A stretch of 5,763 nt of DNA from Actinomycetota bacterium (GTDB lineage: Bacteria > Actinomycetota > Rubrobacteria > Rubrobacterales > Rubrobacteraceae), in NCBI GenBank assembly GCA_020200675.1, contig JAIVIG010000310.1, positions 8,725-14,487 of the forward strand, read 5' to 3'. The first letter of the stretch is position 1, and every line of letters begins with the position of its first letter. The translations under genes were made by a program, and so were the position numbers. The notes beneath the pieces are model-generated. The model was not told the DNA's origin and did no database searches. It saw nothing but the letters and a program-made list of their open reading frames with translations. Of the stretch, positions 1 to 5,762 are shown piece by piece.

Positions 1-1
1 G

Positions 2-1618
2 CTCGACTCGTGGGTCGGGATGCCGGGGTTCGTGTCCCTGGCCCTGATCCCGCTCCTCTTCCCCAACGGCCAGCCGCCCTCCCGGCGCTGGCGACCCATC
101 GTCTGGATCGCTGCCGGGACCATAGTCGTAGGCACCGTATCGTTCGCCCTCGTACCCGGACCGCTGGAAAATTATCCATCTGTAGACAACCCGTTCGGCA
201 TCGAGGGGGCGAAGGGTGTCTTTGAACTCTTGCTCTCCGTAGGGGCGCTCGTAATGGTCGCAATCCTGTTCGCCAGCATAGCCTCCCTGATCGTACGCTA
301 CCGCCGTTCGAGAGGTGCGGAGCGCCAGCAGATCAAGTGGTTCACATACGCGGCCCTCATGCCACCGTTAGCCCTGCTCGGGAACGACTTGTTCCCGGAT
401 CTGTCCTGGTTGATCGGGGGCGTGGGCGTGGCCTGCATACCTATAGCTATCGGCATCGCCATCCTCAAGTACCGCCTCTACGACATAGACCTGATCATCA
501 ACCGCACCCTCGTATACGGCGCATTGTCAGCCTGCGTCGTAGGAATCTACGTCCTCGTCGTCGGCTACCTGGGGGAAATCTTCCGCTCGCAAAACAACCT
601 GCTCGTCTCCCTTTTCGCCACCAGCGTGGTCGCGGTACTCTTCGCACCGCTCCGGGACCGTCTCCAGCGCGGCGTCAACCGCCTGATGTACGGCGAGCGC
701 GACAACCCTTATATGGTAATCTCGCGCCTCGGGGAGCGCCTGGAAAGTACGTTGTCCCCTGAAGCGATACTACCGACAATAATCCAGACGGTGCGAGAAG
801 CCTTGAAACTGCCCTACGCAGCCATCGCTCTCAAAAAAGGGGAGAGCTTCGCTGTCGCCACCGAGAGCGGATCGTCTGTAAAGAACCCACTGAGATTACC
901 ACTCGTTTACCAGGGAGATACAGTCGGCGAGCTACTCCTGGCTCCCCGTTCCATCGGAGAAGTTTTCACCGCCGCCGACCGCCGCCTGTTAGACGACCTC
1001 ACCCGCCAGGCGGGCGTCGCCGTCCACGCCGTACGCCTGACGACCGATCTCCAGCACTCGCGCGAGCGCCTCGTCACCACGCGGGAGGAGGAGCGCCGCC
1101 GCCTGCGCCGGGACCTGCACGATGGGCTCGGCCCGATGCTCGGAAGCCTGCCGCTCAAGCTAGACGTGGCCGGCGACCTGCTGGACCAAGACCCCGCCGC
1201 CGCTCGTAACCTGCTCCATGGGCTGAAGTCGCAAGCTCAGAGCGCCGTTGCGGATATAAGGCGCCTAGTGTACGCGCTGCGACCTCCAGCACTAGATGAA
1301 CTCGGCCTGGTCGGCGCCATACGCGAGACCGCCGCGCAGTATGGCGCGAACGGCTTACGCATCTCAGTCGATGCGCCGGAAGAACTGCCGCCCTTGCCCG
1401 CCGCGGTGGAAGTTGCCGCCTACCGCATCGCGCAGGAGGCCCTAACGAACGTCGCGCGCCACGCCGCCGCCAGGGGATGCTCCGCCAGCCTTACGTTTGA
1501 CGAGGAGGCCAGGACTCTGAATCTGGAGATTCGGGACGATGGGCGCGGCCTCTCCCGCGCGCGGGCAGGGCGTAGGGCTCTCCTCGATGCGCGAGCGAGC
1601 GGAGGAGCTTGGCGGTAG
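2..1618 (+). CDS. Sensor histidine kinase (HisKA_3 type), 5' partial, frameshifted near its C-terminus
   Basis: Membrane sensor kinase of a NarL-type two-component system; it autophosphorylates on His and passes phosphate to the regulator encoded next. The frame is open to the left edge (residues LDSWVG precede the Met at 20), so the start lies outside the window. Counting from that Met, hydrophobic helices lie at about 1-15, 27-47, 68-92, 107-123, 131-149, 164-186 and 192-210, with the family-typical stretch KYRLYDIDLIINRTLVYG at 150-167. A GAF-like domain covers about 240-340. The phosphoacceptor helix has RRDLHDGLGP, with His at 367. The ATPase domain shows the N box QEALTNVARHA (Asn477) and the G1 box DDGRG (506-510). 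The frame then runs into 22 unrelated residues and a TAG at 1616-1618, while the missing G2 box is found in another frame. As read, the product lacks part of the ATP lid and is probably inactive. Family assignment is firm; the signal sensed is unknown. Confidence 0.93.
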   Translation, partial: LDSWVGMPGFVSLALIPLLFPNGQPPSRRWRPIVWIAAGTIVVGTVSFALVPGPLENYPSVDNPFGIEGAKGVFELLLSVGALVMVAILFASIASLIVRYRRSRGAERQQIKWFTYAALMPPLALLGNDLFPDLSWLIGGVGVACIPIAIGIAILKYRLYDIDLIINRTLVYGALSACVVGIYVLVVGYLGEIFRSQNNLLVSLFATSVVAVLFAPLRDRLQRGVNRLMYGERDNPYMVISRLGERLESTLSPEAILPTIIQTVREALKLPYAAIALKKGESFAVATESGSSVKNPLRLPLVYQGDTVGELLLAPRSIGEVFTAADRRLLDDLTRQAGVAVHAVRLTTDLQHSRERLVTTREEERRRLRRDLHDGLGPMLGSLPLKLDVAGDLLDQDPAAARNLLHGLKSQAQSAVADIRRLVYALRPPALDELGLVGAIRETAAQYGANGLRISVDAPEELPPLPAAVEVAAYRIAQEALTNVARHAAARGCSASLTFDEEARTLNLEIRDDGRGLSRARAGRRALLDARASGGAWR

Positions 1619-1718
1619 CTGCGTCGTGGAGTCACCATCGGCGGGCGGAACGCGCGTGTGGGCGAGGCTGCCCTGCGCGACGCAGGCAACGGACAGCGAA
1701 GAGGAGCGGGGAGAATGA
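1551..1718 (+). pseudogene. Out-of-frame C-terminal end of the histidine kinase (G2 box)
   Basis: This stretch, in the frame one base ahead of the kinase ORF, encodes GVGLSSMRERAEELGG from 1569 onward, followed by a beta-strand segment and GGTRVWARLP. This is the standard G2-box end of HisKA_3/HATPase_c kinases. It ends at TGA 1716-1718, overlapping the ATG of the regulator at 1715. The switch must lie between the G1 box (ending about 1549) and the Gly-Val codons at 1569-1574. One extra base in the stretch 1550-1571, which contains a CG-alternating run, would explain it: dropping one base near 1553 gives a natural GRGLPARGQGVGL join. It is not a separate gene. It is the natural end of the kinase, displaced by a one-base insertion or by a sequencing error. 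Confidence 0.85.
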
Positions 1719-2410
1719 GCGCGAGTCCGATACGCCTCCTCATTGCCGACGACCATCCCTTTTTCCGCGACGGACTGCGCGTGCTATTGGAGGCGACACC
1801 CGACACGCAGACGGTCGGAGAAGCCACAGACAGCGACGAGGTCGTGATTCTGGCGGCGGAACTGCAGCCGGACGTGATCTTGATGGACCTTCGTATGCCG
1901 GGTCTCGGCGGTATCGAGGCCACGCGTAAGATCCTGGAGAAGACCCCGGAGACCGGCGTCCTCGTCGTCACGATGGTCGAGGACGACGACTCGGTCTTCG
2001 CTGCCATGCGCGCGGGCGCCCGAGGCTACCTCCTAAAGGGCGCGGACAAGGACGAGACGCTCGCCGCGATCCGGGCGGTCGCCCGCGGTGAGGCGGTCTT
2101 CGGTCCCGGCATCGCCCGCCGCCTGACCCGGTACTTCTCCGAAGGGTCTCCGGGCCCCAAGACCGTTCGCGCGCCTCGCAACGTCTTCCCGGAGCTGACC
2201 GATCGCGAACGCGAGATCCTGGCCCTCATAGCCGCCGGCAAGAACAACGCCGAGATCTCACAAACGCTCTTCCTCAGCCTCAAAACCGTGCGCAACTACG
2301 TCTCGAATATCTTCGCCAAGCTTCAGGTCGCGGACCGGGCGCAAGCTATCGTCCGCGCCCGTGACGCGGGACTGAGCCAGGATAACGGAAAAGAGCCGTC
2401 AGCTCCGTAA
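1715..2410 (+). CDS. NarL/FixJ-family response regulator transcription factor
   Basis: DNA-binding response regulator of 231 aa, partner of the kinase just upstream. The receiver domain (about 5-123) has the acidic pair D12/D13, phosphoacceptor D58 in DVILMDLRMP, T86 and K108 (GYLLKG), so all key residues are present. A linker of about 35 residues leads to a LuxR-type helix-turn-helix at about 160-222 (LTDREREILALIAAGKNNAE, then the recognition helix around SLKTVRNYVSNIF). The ATG at 1715 is chosen over an in-frame upstream start at 1658. It places the MSASPIRLLIADDHP start where receiver domains begin, overlaps the displaced kinase stop as ATGA, and has GAGGAG at 1701-1706 as a ribosome site 8 bases away. 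Translational coupling to the kinase is likely, which also argues that the kinase normally reads through to 1718. Target genes are unknown. Confidence 0.95.
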   Translation: MSASPIRLLIADDHPFFRDGLRVLLEATPDTQTVGEATDSDEVVILAAELQPDVILMDLRMPGLGGIEATRKILEKTPETGVLVVTMVEDDDSVFAAMRAGARGYLLKGADKDETLAAIRAVARGEAVFGPGIARRLTRYFSEGSPGPKTVRAPRNVFPELTDREREILALIAAGKNNAEISQTLFLSLKTVRNYVSNIFAKLQVADRAQAIVRARDAGLSQDNGKEPSAP

Positions 2411-2647
2411 AGGAGAGACGACGAGGACTCGGAAGCGCGTCATGAAAAGGCTGGTCGGGCAAGAGTAGGGAGTCGCGTGGCACGTAGGAGGAGTAGACCG
2501 GGACGAACCGGCGGTTAGAGCCGGAGAAGATCTCGCCTCCTTGAGCCGGCGGTGCTTCGGGCGAACTTCGACCGCGATCCGCGGCCCTTGCCCAACGCCG
2601 GATCGGAAGGGAGAATACGTTCCAGGTCACCTCTTGAGAAGGATACG
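2411..2647. other. Intergenic spacer between regulator and SDR gene
   Basis: This 237-bp spacer holds no gene I can name. It contains a short inverted repeat, CCGGC (2508-2512) with GCCGG (2520-2524) around a 7-base loop, and the 8-mer CCGGCGGT twice (2508-2515 and 2546-2553). No T-run follows the hairpin, so a Rho-independent terminator for the regulator is not supported. The minus strand of 2448-2537 has an open frame with mostly G/C third positions (see findings). The spacer separates the two-component unit from the SDR gene, which is therefore probably transcribed on its own. Confidence 0.6.
2588..2616 (+). promoter_or_regulatory. Candidate weak sigma-70-type promoter for the SDR gene
   Basis: TTGCCC at 2588-2593 and GAGAAT at 2611-2616 are 17 bases apart, each matching four of six consensus positions (TTGACA, TATAAT). 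Transcription would begin about 25 bases before the SDR start codon. In GC-rich DNA such matches can occur by chance, and nothing else in the sequence confirms this one. Confidence 0.22.
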
Positions 2648-3517
2648 ATGAACCAGGAAGTCGGCGTGCAGAGTACATCGAGGGCGGTTTTGATCACCGG
2701 GTGCTCGTCCGGCATAGGCTGGGCGACAGCCGAACATCTCGCGGCCCGCGGCCACAACGTGTACGCCACCGCCCGCCGCGTGGAGGCCATCGCCCCGCTC
2801 GAAGCGAGCGGCTGCAAGCTGCTGGAGCTCGACGTGACCGACGAAGGGTCGATGCGCGACGCCATCGCCGAGGTCGAGCGGATCGAGGGCGCCGTCGGCA
2901 TCCTCATCAACAACGCGGGCTTCAGCCAGTCCGGCCCGATCGAGGAGGTCCCGATCGATCTGGTCCGCCGCCAGTTCGAGACCAACGTGTTCGGTTTGGT
3001 GCGGATGTGCCAGCTGGTGTTGCCGGGGATGCGCCGGCAAGGCTTCGGCAAGATAATCAACCTCTCTTCGATGGGGGGCAAACTGACCTTCCCCGGCGGT
3101 GGCTTCTACCACGCCACCAAGCACGCCGTGGAGGCGATCAGCGACGCTCTCCGCTTCGAGGTCGCGGGTTTCGGCGTCGAGGTCGTGGTCATCGAGCCGG
3201 GAATCATCCGGACGGGCTTCGCCGACGTCGCCGCCGGATCGTTGGGAAATACAGCAAGCGGCGGACCGTACGCCGAGTTCGCCGCCGCCGTGGCTCGCAT
3301 GACGAAGGAGACCTACGAGAGGGGTCCTCTGGCGAGGCTTGGGGGCGGTCCCGATGCGGTGGCCCACACGATCGAGCAGGCGATCTCGAGCCCCAGGTCC
3401 CGCGGCCGCTACCCGGTCACTCCCTCGGCACGGCTCTTGATGTGGGCGCGCAAGGTGCTCCCCGACCGTGCCTGGGACGCTTTCCTGCGCTCGCGCTTCC
3501 CTCAGCCCGGCCGGTAG
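2648..3517 (+). CDS. Classical short-chain dehydrogenase/reductase (SDR family NAD(P)-dependent oxidoreductase)
   Basis: Cytosolic Rossmann-fold oxidoreductase of 289 aa that interconverts an alcohol and a carbonyl; the substrate is not readable from sequence. The nucleotide-binding motif TGCSSGIG is at 17-24, Asp62-Val63 contacts the adenine, NNAG is at 88-91, and the catalytic set is Asn113, Ser141, Tyr154 and Lys158 (YHATK). EPGIIRTGF (183-191) is the loop after beta-6. Arg43/Arg44 after the second strand favour NADP(H), by family rule. The C-terminal tail of about 70 residues is longer than in minimal SDRs and resembles retinol-dehydrogenase-like bacterial members. The ATG at 2648 is chosen because GAGAAGGA (2636-2643) sits just upstream and the dinucleotide fold begins 13 residues in. 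The frame extends back to a GTG at 2552, but those 32 residues are Arg/Pro-rich and not SDR-like. The gene stands alone on the plus strand and converges on the nitroreductase cluster. Confidence 0.93.
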   Translation: MNQEVGVQSTSRAVLITGCSSGIGWATAEHLAARGHNVYATARRVEAIAPLEASGCKLLELDVTDEGSMRDAIAEVERIEGAVGILINNAGFSQSGPIEEVPIDLVRRQFETNVFGLVRMCQLVLPGMRRQGFGKIINLSSMGGKLTFPGGGFYHATKHAVEAISDALRFEVAGFGVEVVVIEPGIIRTGFADVAAGSLGNTASGGPYAEFAAAVARMTKETYERGPLARLGGGPDAVAHTIEQAISSPRSRGRYPVTPSARLLMWARKVLPDRAWDAFLRSRFPQPGR

Positions 3518-3546
3518 AAACGTGGCCAACCGAGGCTACGGCCGGG
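3506..3546 (+). terminator. GC-rich hairpin over the SDR stop codon (possible terminator)
   Basis: Bases 3506-3517 (CCCGGCCGGTAG) pair with 3536-3546 (CTACGGCCGGG). This gives an 11-bp stem with a single bulged G at 3514 and an 18-base loop. The 5' arm ends on the SDR stop codon TAG, and the 3' arm carries the stop of the small minus-strand ORF. No T-run follows on either strand, so this is not a textbook intrinsic terminator. It lies between convergent genes and could act in both directions or protect the 3' end. Confidence 0.35.
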
Positions 3547-3664
3547 ACGAATGATCCCGCGGCGGTCGTCGTTTACTGCCCGCCTCGAAGGGCAACAGCG
3601 ACAGCCTCTTCCAGATGATCTCGAACAGCCCCGAGGCGAACCGCCCGAGCCACAGGTGCGTCAT
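3536..3664 (-). CDS. Small unrecognised ORF (42 aa) downstream of the nitroreductase
   Basis: I do not recognise this product. It would begin MTHLWLGRFASGLFEIIWKR and form an amphipathic, Leu/Trp/Phe-rich helix of about 25 residues followed by a basic, Pro/Arg-rich tail. The support is codon structure: from the codon after the ATG, 28 consecutive codons end in G or C, many with T at the second position, as in real genes of this window. The bias is lost upstream of the ATG and again in the tail. It starts 25 bases after the nitroreductase stop, in the same direction, so it could be the last member of that operon. Against it, there is no convincing ribosome site (only GGTGGGAT about 13 bases upstream), and it could be a remnant of a larger gene. 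Confidence 0.35.
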   Translation of the reverse strand: MTHLWLGRFASGLFEIIWKRLSLLPFEAGSKRRPPRDHSSRP

Positions 3665-3689
3665 GACTTTGGTTCGAGATCCCACCGAA

Positions 3690-4780
3690 CTACGCAAGCA
3701 CGTCTTCGACCGCGCGGCGGGGAGCAAGATCTGCTTCGGCTGTTGGGTAGCCGATGCGGAACGGCATCAGCGCCTGCCGGGATGCGCCTCCGATGAGCTC
3801 GTTCAGCGCGTCGCCGAAACGCGGTTCGATCCCTAGCTGAGCTTCCCTGTCGGCGCGTTCGGTCATCTGGTTTAACGGCTGCATAGCGAGGCCCAGTGTC
3901 GTACCCCACAGGTGCATACGCTGCCAGGCTCTCCCGCCACGTAGCCGCTGAGCATCCTCCCACTTGTCGTTGACGGCAAGGATGCCGAACGCTGCCGCGG
4001 TCCCGACGACGTCTTCTCGGGTACTCCGAAGCCAGGACTGATCGCTTTGCTCCCGCGACGGCGGAGGCAACACCTTGGCCGCGAAGTTGGTGAGTGGATC
4101 CGTGACGAAGACGTCCAGGGTCAGCCCGTCCCGGTACCGCTGGAGCTCGTCCCAGTCGAACCTGTTCCACCCGTGATTATCCACGGACTGCTCCTCGTCG
4201 GCGGTGATGGCCGCGGTATTGCGCGTCCCGTGTCGTAGGGACCGCGGTTGGTGTGACGGTCGGGGATGGCCTCGTAGAGCTCGGACGCGGAGGCGGCAGC
4301 GGACGTAAGATCTGTCCGCGCGGCGTGGGCGGGGTTCGAGTCGTCGGGTAGGAGCGCTAGCTCGTGCCCGTAGCCGTTGGCCTCGGCGGCCAGAAGGAGG
4401 TTTTCCAGCGCGCAGCCGAGGCTCATGTACATTTCTCTGAGGTAGGGGTCTACGGTGCCTATGTTGCGCTCGCGATCCGCGAAAAGGTCGATGCGCGAGC
4501 CTTCCACGCGAAACAGCCACGGCTGGGAATTGTGCGCATTGGCCGCCAGGATAGCCGCACGAACGAGTTTGATGGGTCCCTCGCCCTCGTTCGTACGCCA
4601 GTTTTCCCACGGCTCGTAGGCCGGCCCTTCCCCAACGCCGAAGACGCCCTGGTCGGCGGCGCGCCACACCCCGCCGCCGGCCACGAGCACCAGGGTCGCC
4701 CCGAGGGTCGCCCCGAGGGTCGCCCCGGCGCCCTTCAAGAACGTTCCCCGAGCGATACGCCGCGCTTTCTTATCGCCCAT
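3690..4780 (-). pseudogene. Acg-family FMN-binding nitroreductase with signal-like N-terminus, broken by an internal deletion/frameshift
   Basis: Predicted flavin-dependent oxidoreductase of the nitroreductase superfamily, Acg (Rv2032-like) branch. The N-terminal part (4780 down to about 4216) starts MGDKKARRIARGTFLKGAGA, a signal-like segment with a hydrophobic stretch to about residue 35. It then carries NAHNSQPW (81-88), typical of Acg proteins, and RHTNRGPYD (175-183). As read, this frame goes on to a stop at 4121, giving 219 aa ending in low-complexity sequence. The real C-terminal half is in another frame from about 4215: ITADEEQS, LPPPSREQSDQSWL, TAAAFGILAV, WQRMHLWGTTLGLAMQPLNQ, FRIGYP and RRAVEDVLA, ending at TAG 3690-3692. 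Joined, the two halves give about 362 aa. About 40 residues usually found between the HTNR motif and ADEEQ appear to be missing, so more than one base was lost. Start: ATG at 4780 with GAGGAG 8 bases upstream, overlapping the membrane-protein gene by 11 bp. Probably non-functional if the sequence is correct. Confidence 0.85.
4692..4727 (-). repeat. Three perfect tandem 12-bp copies inside the nitroreductase signal segment
   Basis: The plus-strand unit AGGGTCGCCCCG occurs three times without a mismatch at 4692-4703, 4704-4715 and 4716-4727. The unit is a multiple of three, so it keeps frame and encodes three copies of Gly-Ala-Thr-Leu (residues about 19-30 of the nitroreductase) in the hydrophobic core of the signal-like N-terminus. 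Copy-number change would lengthen or shorten that core by four residues per unit. Confidence 0.95.
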
Positions 4781-5243
4781 CCGGTTTTTCTCCTCTCTCC
4801 CTTGGCCGTAAATGGTTCGACTCGGGGATCGAGGTCCTTGAGTGGCGCCGCACTTCGTCGCGTGCCGTCTGGGTTGCTTTCTCCCGGGCAGTCTTTCGTG
4901 GAGAAGCCTCCGGCAGCGGAGCCCGATGCTTCCACCGCATGACCTTGCGCTTCAAGTATGCGTCGAGGCGCTTGAAGTCCCGCTTGCCAAAGGTGAGGCC
5001 GTAAACGATGATCGCCACCGCGACGAACTGGTAGGTAGAGAACTCACCCGTGCGCGTGTAATCCAGAAGGCCGAGCCCGGCAATGAAGAGGTTGTCGAAG
5101 ACGATCAGGCCCAAAACAACGAAGCTGGCCCTGTCCAGATCGAACAGGTACCGCATCAGCAGAAACGCACACGAGAGCACCCAGAACGAAACCTCCGCCC
5201 CGATCAGGAACAACCACTTGTATTCGAGAATGAAGTCCATCAT
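4770..5243 (-). CDS. Small integral membrane protein of unknown function, three predicted helices
   Basis: 157-aa protein with hydrophobic helices at about 9-30, 39-60 and 70-86, then a charged, mostly basic tail (87-157) rich in Lys/Arg and probably cytoplasmic. The core, from MMDFILEYKWLFLIGAEVSF to the FGKRDFKRLDAYLK boundary, resembles small uncharacterised membrane proteins of about 120 aa in Gram-positive bacteria (my recollection); no activity is known to me. The tail is longer than in that group and may be the divergent part. Two adjacent ATGs are possible. GGAG at about 5248-5251 is 4 bases from the first (5243) and 7 from the second (5240), so the second may be the true start. The gene lies 36 bp after the TetR gene, and its stop overlaps the nitroreductase start by 11 bp, which indicates co-transcription and translational coupling. 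Confidence 0.85.
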   Translation of the reverse strand: MMDFILEYKWLFLIGAEVSFWVLSCAFLLMRYLFDLDRASFVVLGLIVFDNLFIAGLGLLDYTRTGEFSTYQFVAVAIIVYGLTFGKRDFKRLDAYLKRKVMRWKHRAPLPEASPRKTAREKATQTARDEVRRHSRTSIPESNHLRPRERGEKPDGR

Positions 5244-5253
5244 CTTTCTCCTT

Positions 5254-5270
5254 CCGGATCTCGCCGGATC
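5254..5270. repeat. 7-bp direct repeat CCGGATC in the tetR-membrane protein gap
   Basis: CCGGATC occurs at 5254-5260 and 5264-5270, with starts 10 bases apart, one helical turn. It lies in the 36-bp gap between the regulator and the next gene, just upstream of the ribosome site. TetR proteins normally bind inverted repeats, so an operator role is not implied. It may be chance. Confidence 0.3.
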
Positions 5271-5279
5271 GACCGCCGT

Positions 5280-5762
5280 TTACAGCCCTTCCAATAGTCG
5301 CCGCAAAGCGCCGCCTATCTCTTCCTTGGCCTTCTCCGGCTCCTCGGAGAAGGCGACGTACATCGCAGCCTCGCGGGTCGCTCCGTGCAGCAGGTGCGCC
5401 AGTGGCTTGACGGGCTGCCTCTTTATGACGCCGCCTTCTATAAGGAGCTCCAGCCCAGCCTCTATCTGAGCAACCGCGTGCGCGGCGTCGATCTCGTGCC
5501 ACTCCCCCCAGCTCAAAACGGCGGGACCGTCCACGAGCTGTATCCGCCTCACGTCCGGCCGGAGATAGGCGTCCAGGGACGCAAATACGCCGGCCATCCA
5601 CGCCTCCAGCGCGTCCCCGCTCTCCCGCAGAACCTCCCGGGCAGCCTCCAAAACCAGCCCGTCTATCTCACCCTCTATCTCCTCGACCACCGCCCGGAAA
5701 AGGTCCCGCTTGTCCTCGAAGTGGTGATACAACGCCCCGCGCGTCATCCCCGCCCGCCGCAC
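5280..5762 (-). CDS. TetR/AcrR-family transcriptional regulator, N-terminus outside the window
   Basis: Ligand-responsive repressor. The 160 visible residues begin inside the DNA-binding domain: MRRAGMTRGALYHHFEDKRD is the second half of the TetR helix-turn-helix, with TRGALYHHF as the recognition helix, and DLFRAVVEEI follows as helix 4. The GTG at 5762 is only the first possible codon inside the window; TetR proteins normally have about 25-30 more residues before this point, so the true start is beyond the right edge. The remaining residues, about 30-160, form the helical ligand-binding and dimer domain, ending ALRRLLEGL before TAA at 5280-5282. It is the first visible gene of a minus-strand operon with the membrane protein and the nitroreductase. 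Autoregulation of that operon is likely by family habit, but promoter and operator are outside the window. The ligand is unknown. Confidence 0.93.
   Translation of the reverse strand: MRRAGMTRGALYHHFEDKRDLFRAVVEEIEGEIDGLVLEAAREVLRESGDALEAWMAGVFASLDAYLRPDVRRIQLVDGPAVLSWGEWHEIDAAHAVAQIEAGLELLIEGGVIKRQPVKPLAHLLHGATREAAMYVAFSEEPEKAKEEIGGALRRLLEGL

Noticed and set aside
20..22. ATG at 20 as the start of the histidine kinase
   Set aside because: The frame is open to the window edge, and a start here would cut into the first visible membrane helix. The true start is almost certainly upstream.
1658..1714. In-frame upstream start for the response regulator at 1658
   Set aside because: The extra 19 residues are not receiver-like and overlap the displaced kinase C-terminus; ATG 1715 has the ATGA overlap and a ribosome site.
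2442..2468. Eight-codon ORF (MKRLVGQE) as a leader peptide
   Set aside because: It has no clear ribosome site and no attenuator-type paired hairpins, and so short an ORF is expected by chance.
2508..2524. CCGGC/GCCGG hairpin as a terminator for the response regulator
   Set aside because: It has only five base pairs, lies about 100 bases past the stop and has no T-run.
2552..2647. GTG at 2552 as the SDR start
   Set aside because: It adds 32 Arg/Pro-rich residues before the Rossmann fold. ATG 2648 has a good ribosome site and normal family spacing.
2627..3529. 300-aa minus-strand ORF opposite the SDR gene
   Set aside because: It is antisense to a clear SDR, His/Arg/Gly-rich, without domain motifs: a typical shadow in GC-rich DNA.
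2701..3618. 305-aa plus-strand ORF overlapping the SDR gene in another frame
   Set aside because: It is dominated by Arg/Pro/His with no recognisable domain; the SDR frame has all catalytic motifs.
4364..4942. 192-aa plus-strand ORF opposite the nitroreductase and membrane protein
   Set aside because: It is antisense to two genes with clear family or membrane-protein features and has no ribosome site or motif of its own.
5044..5601. 185-aa minus-strand ORF overlapping the TetR and membrane-protein genes
   Set aside because: It is an Arg/Gly-rich out-of-frame reading of two supported genes.
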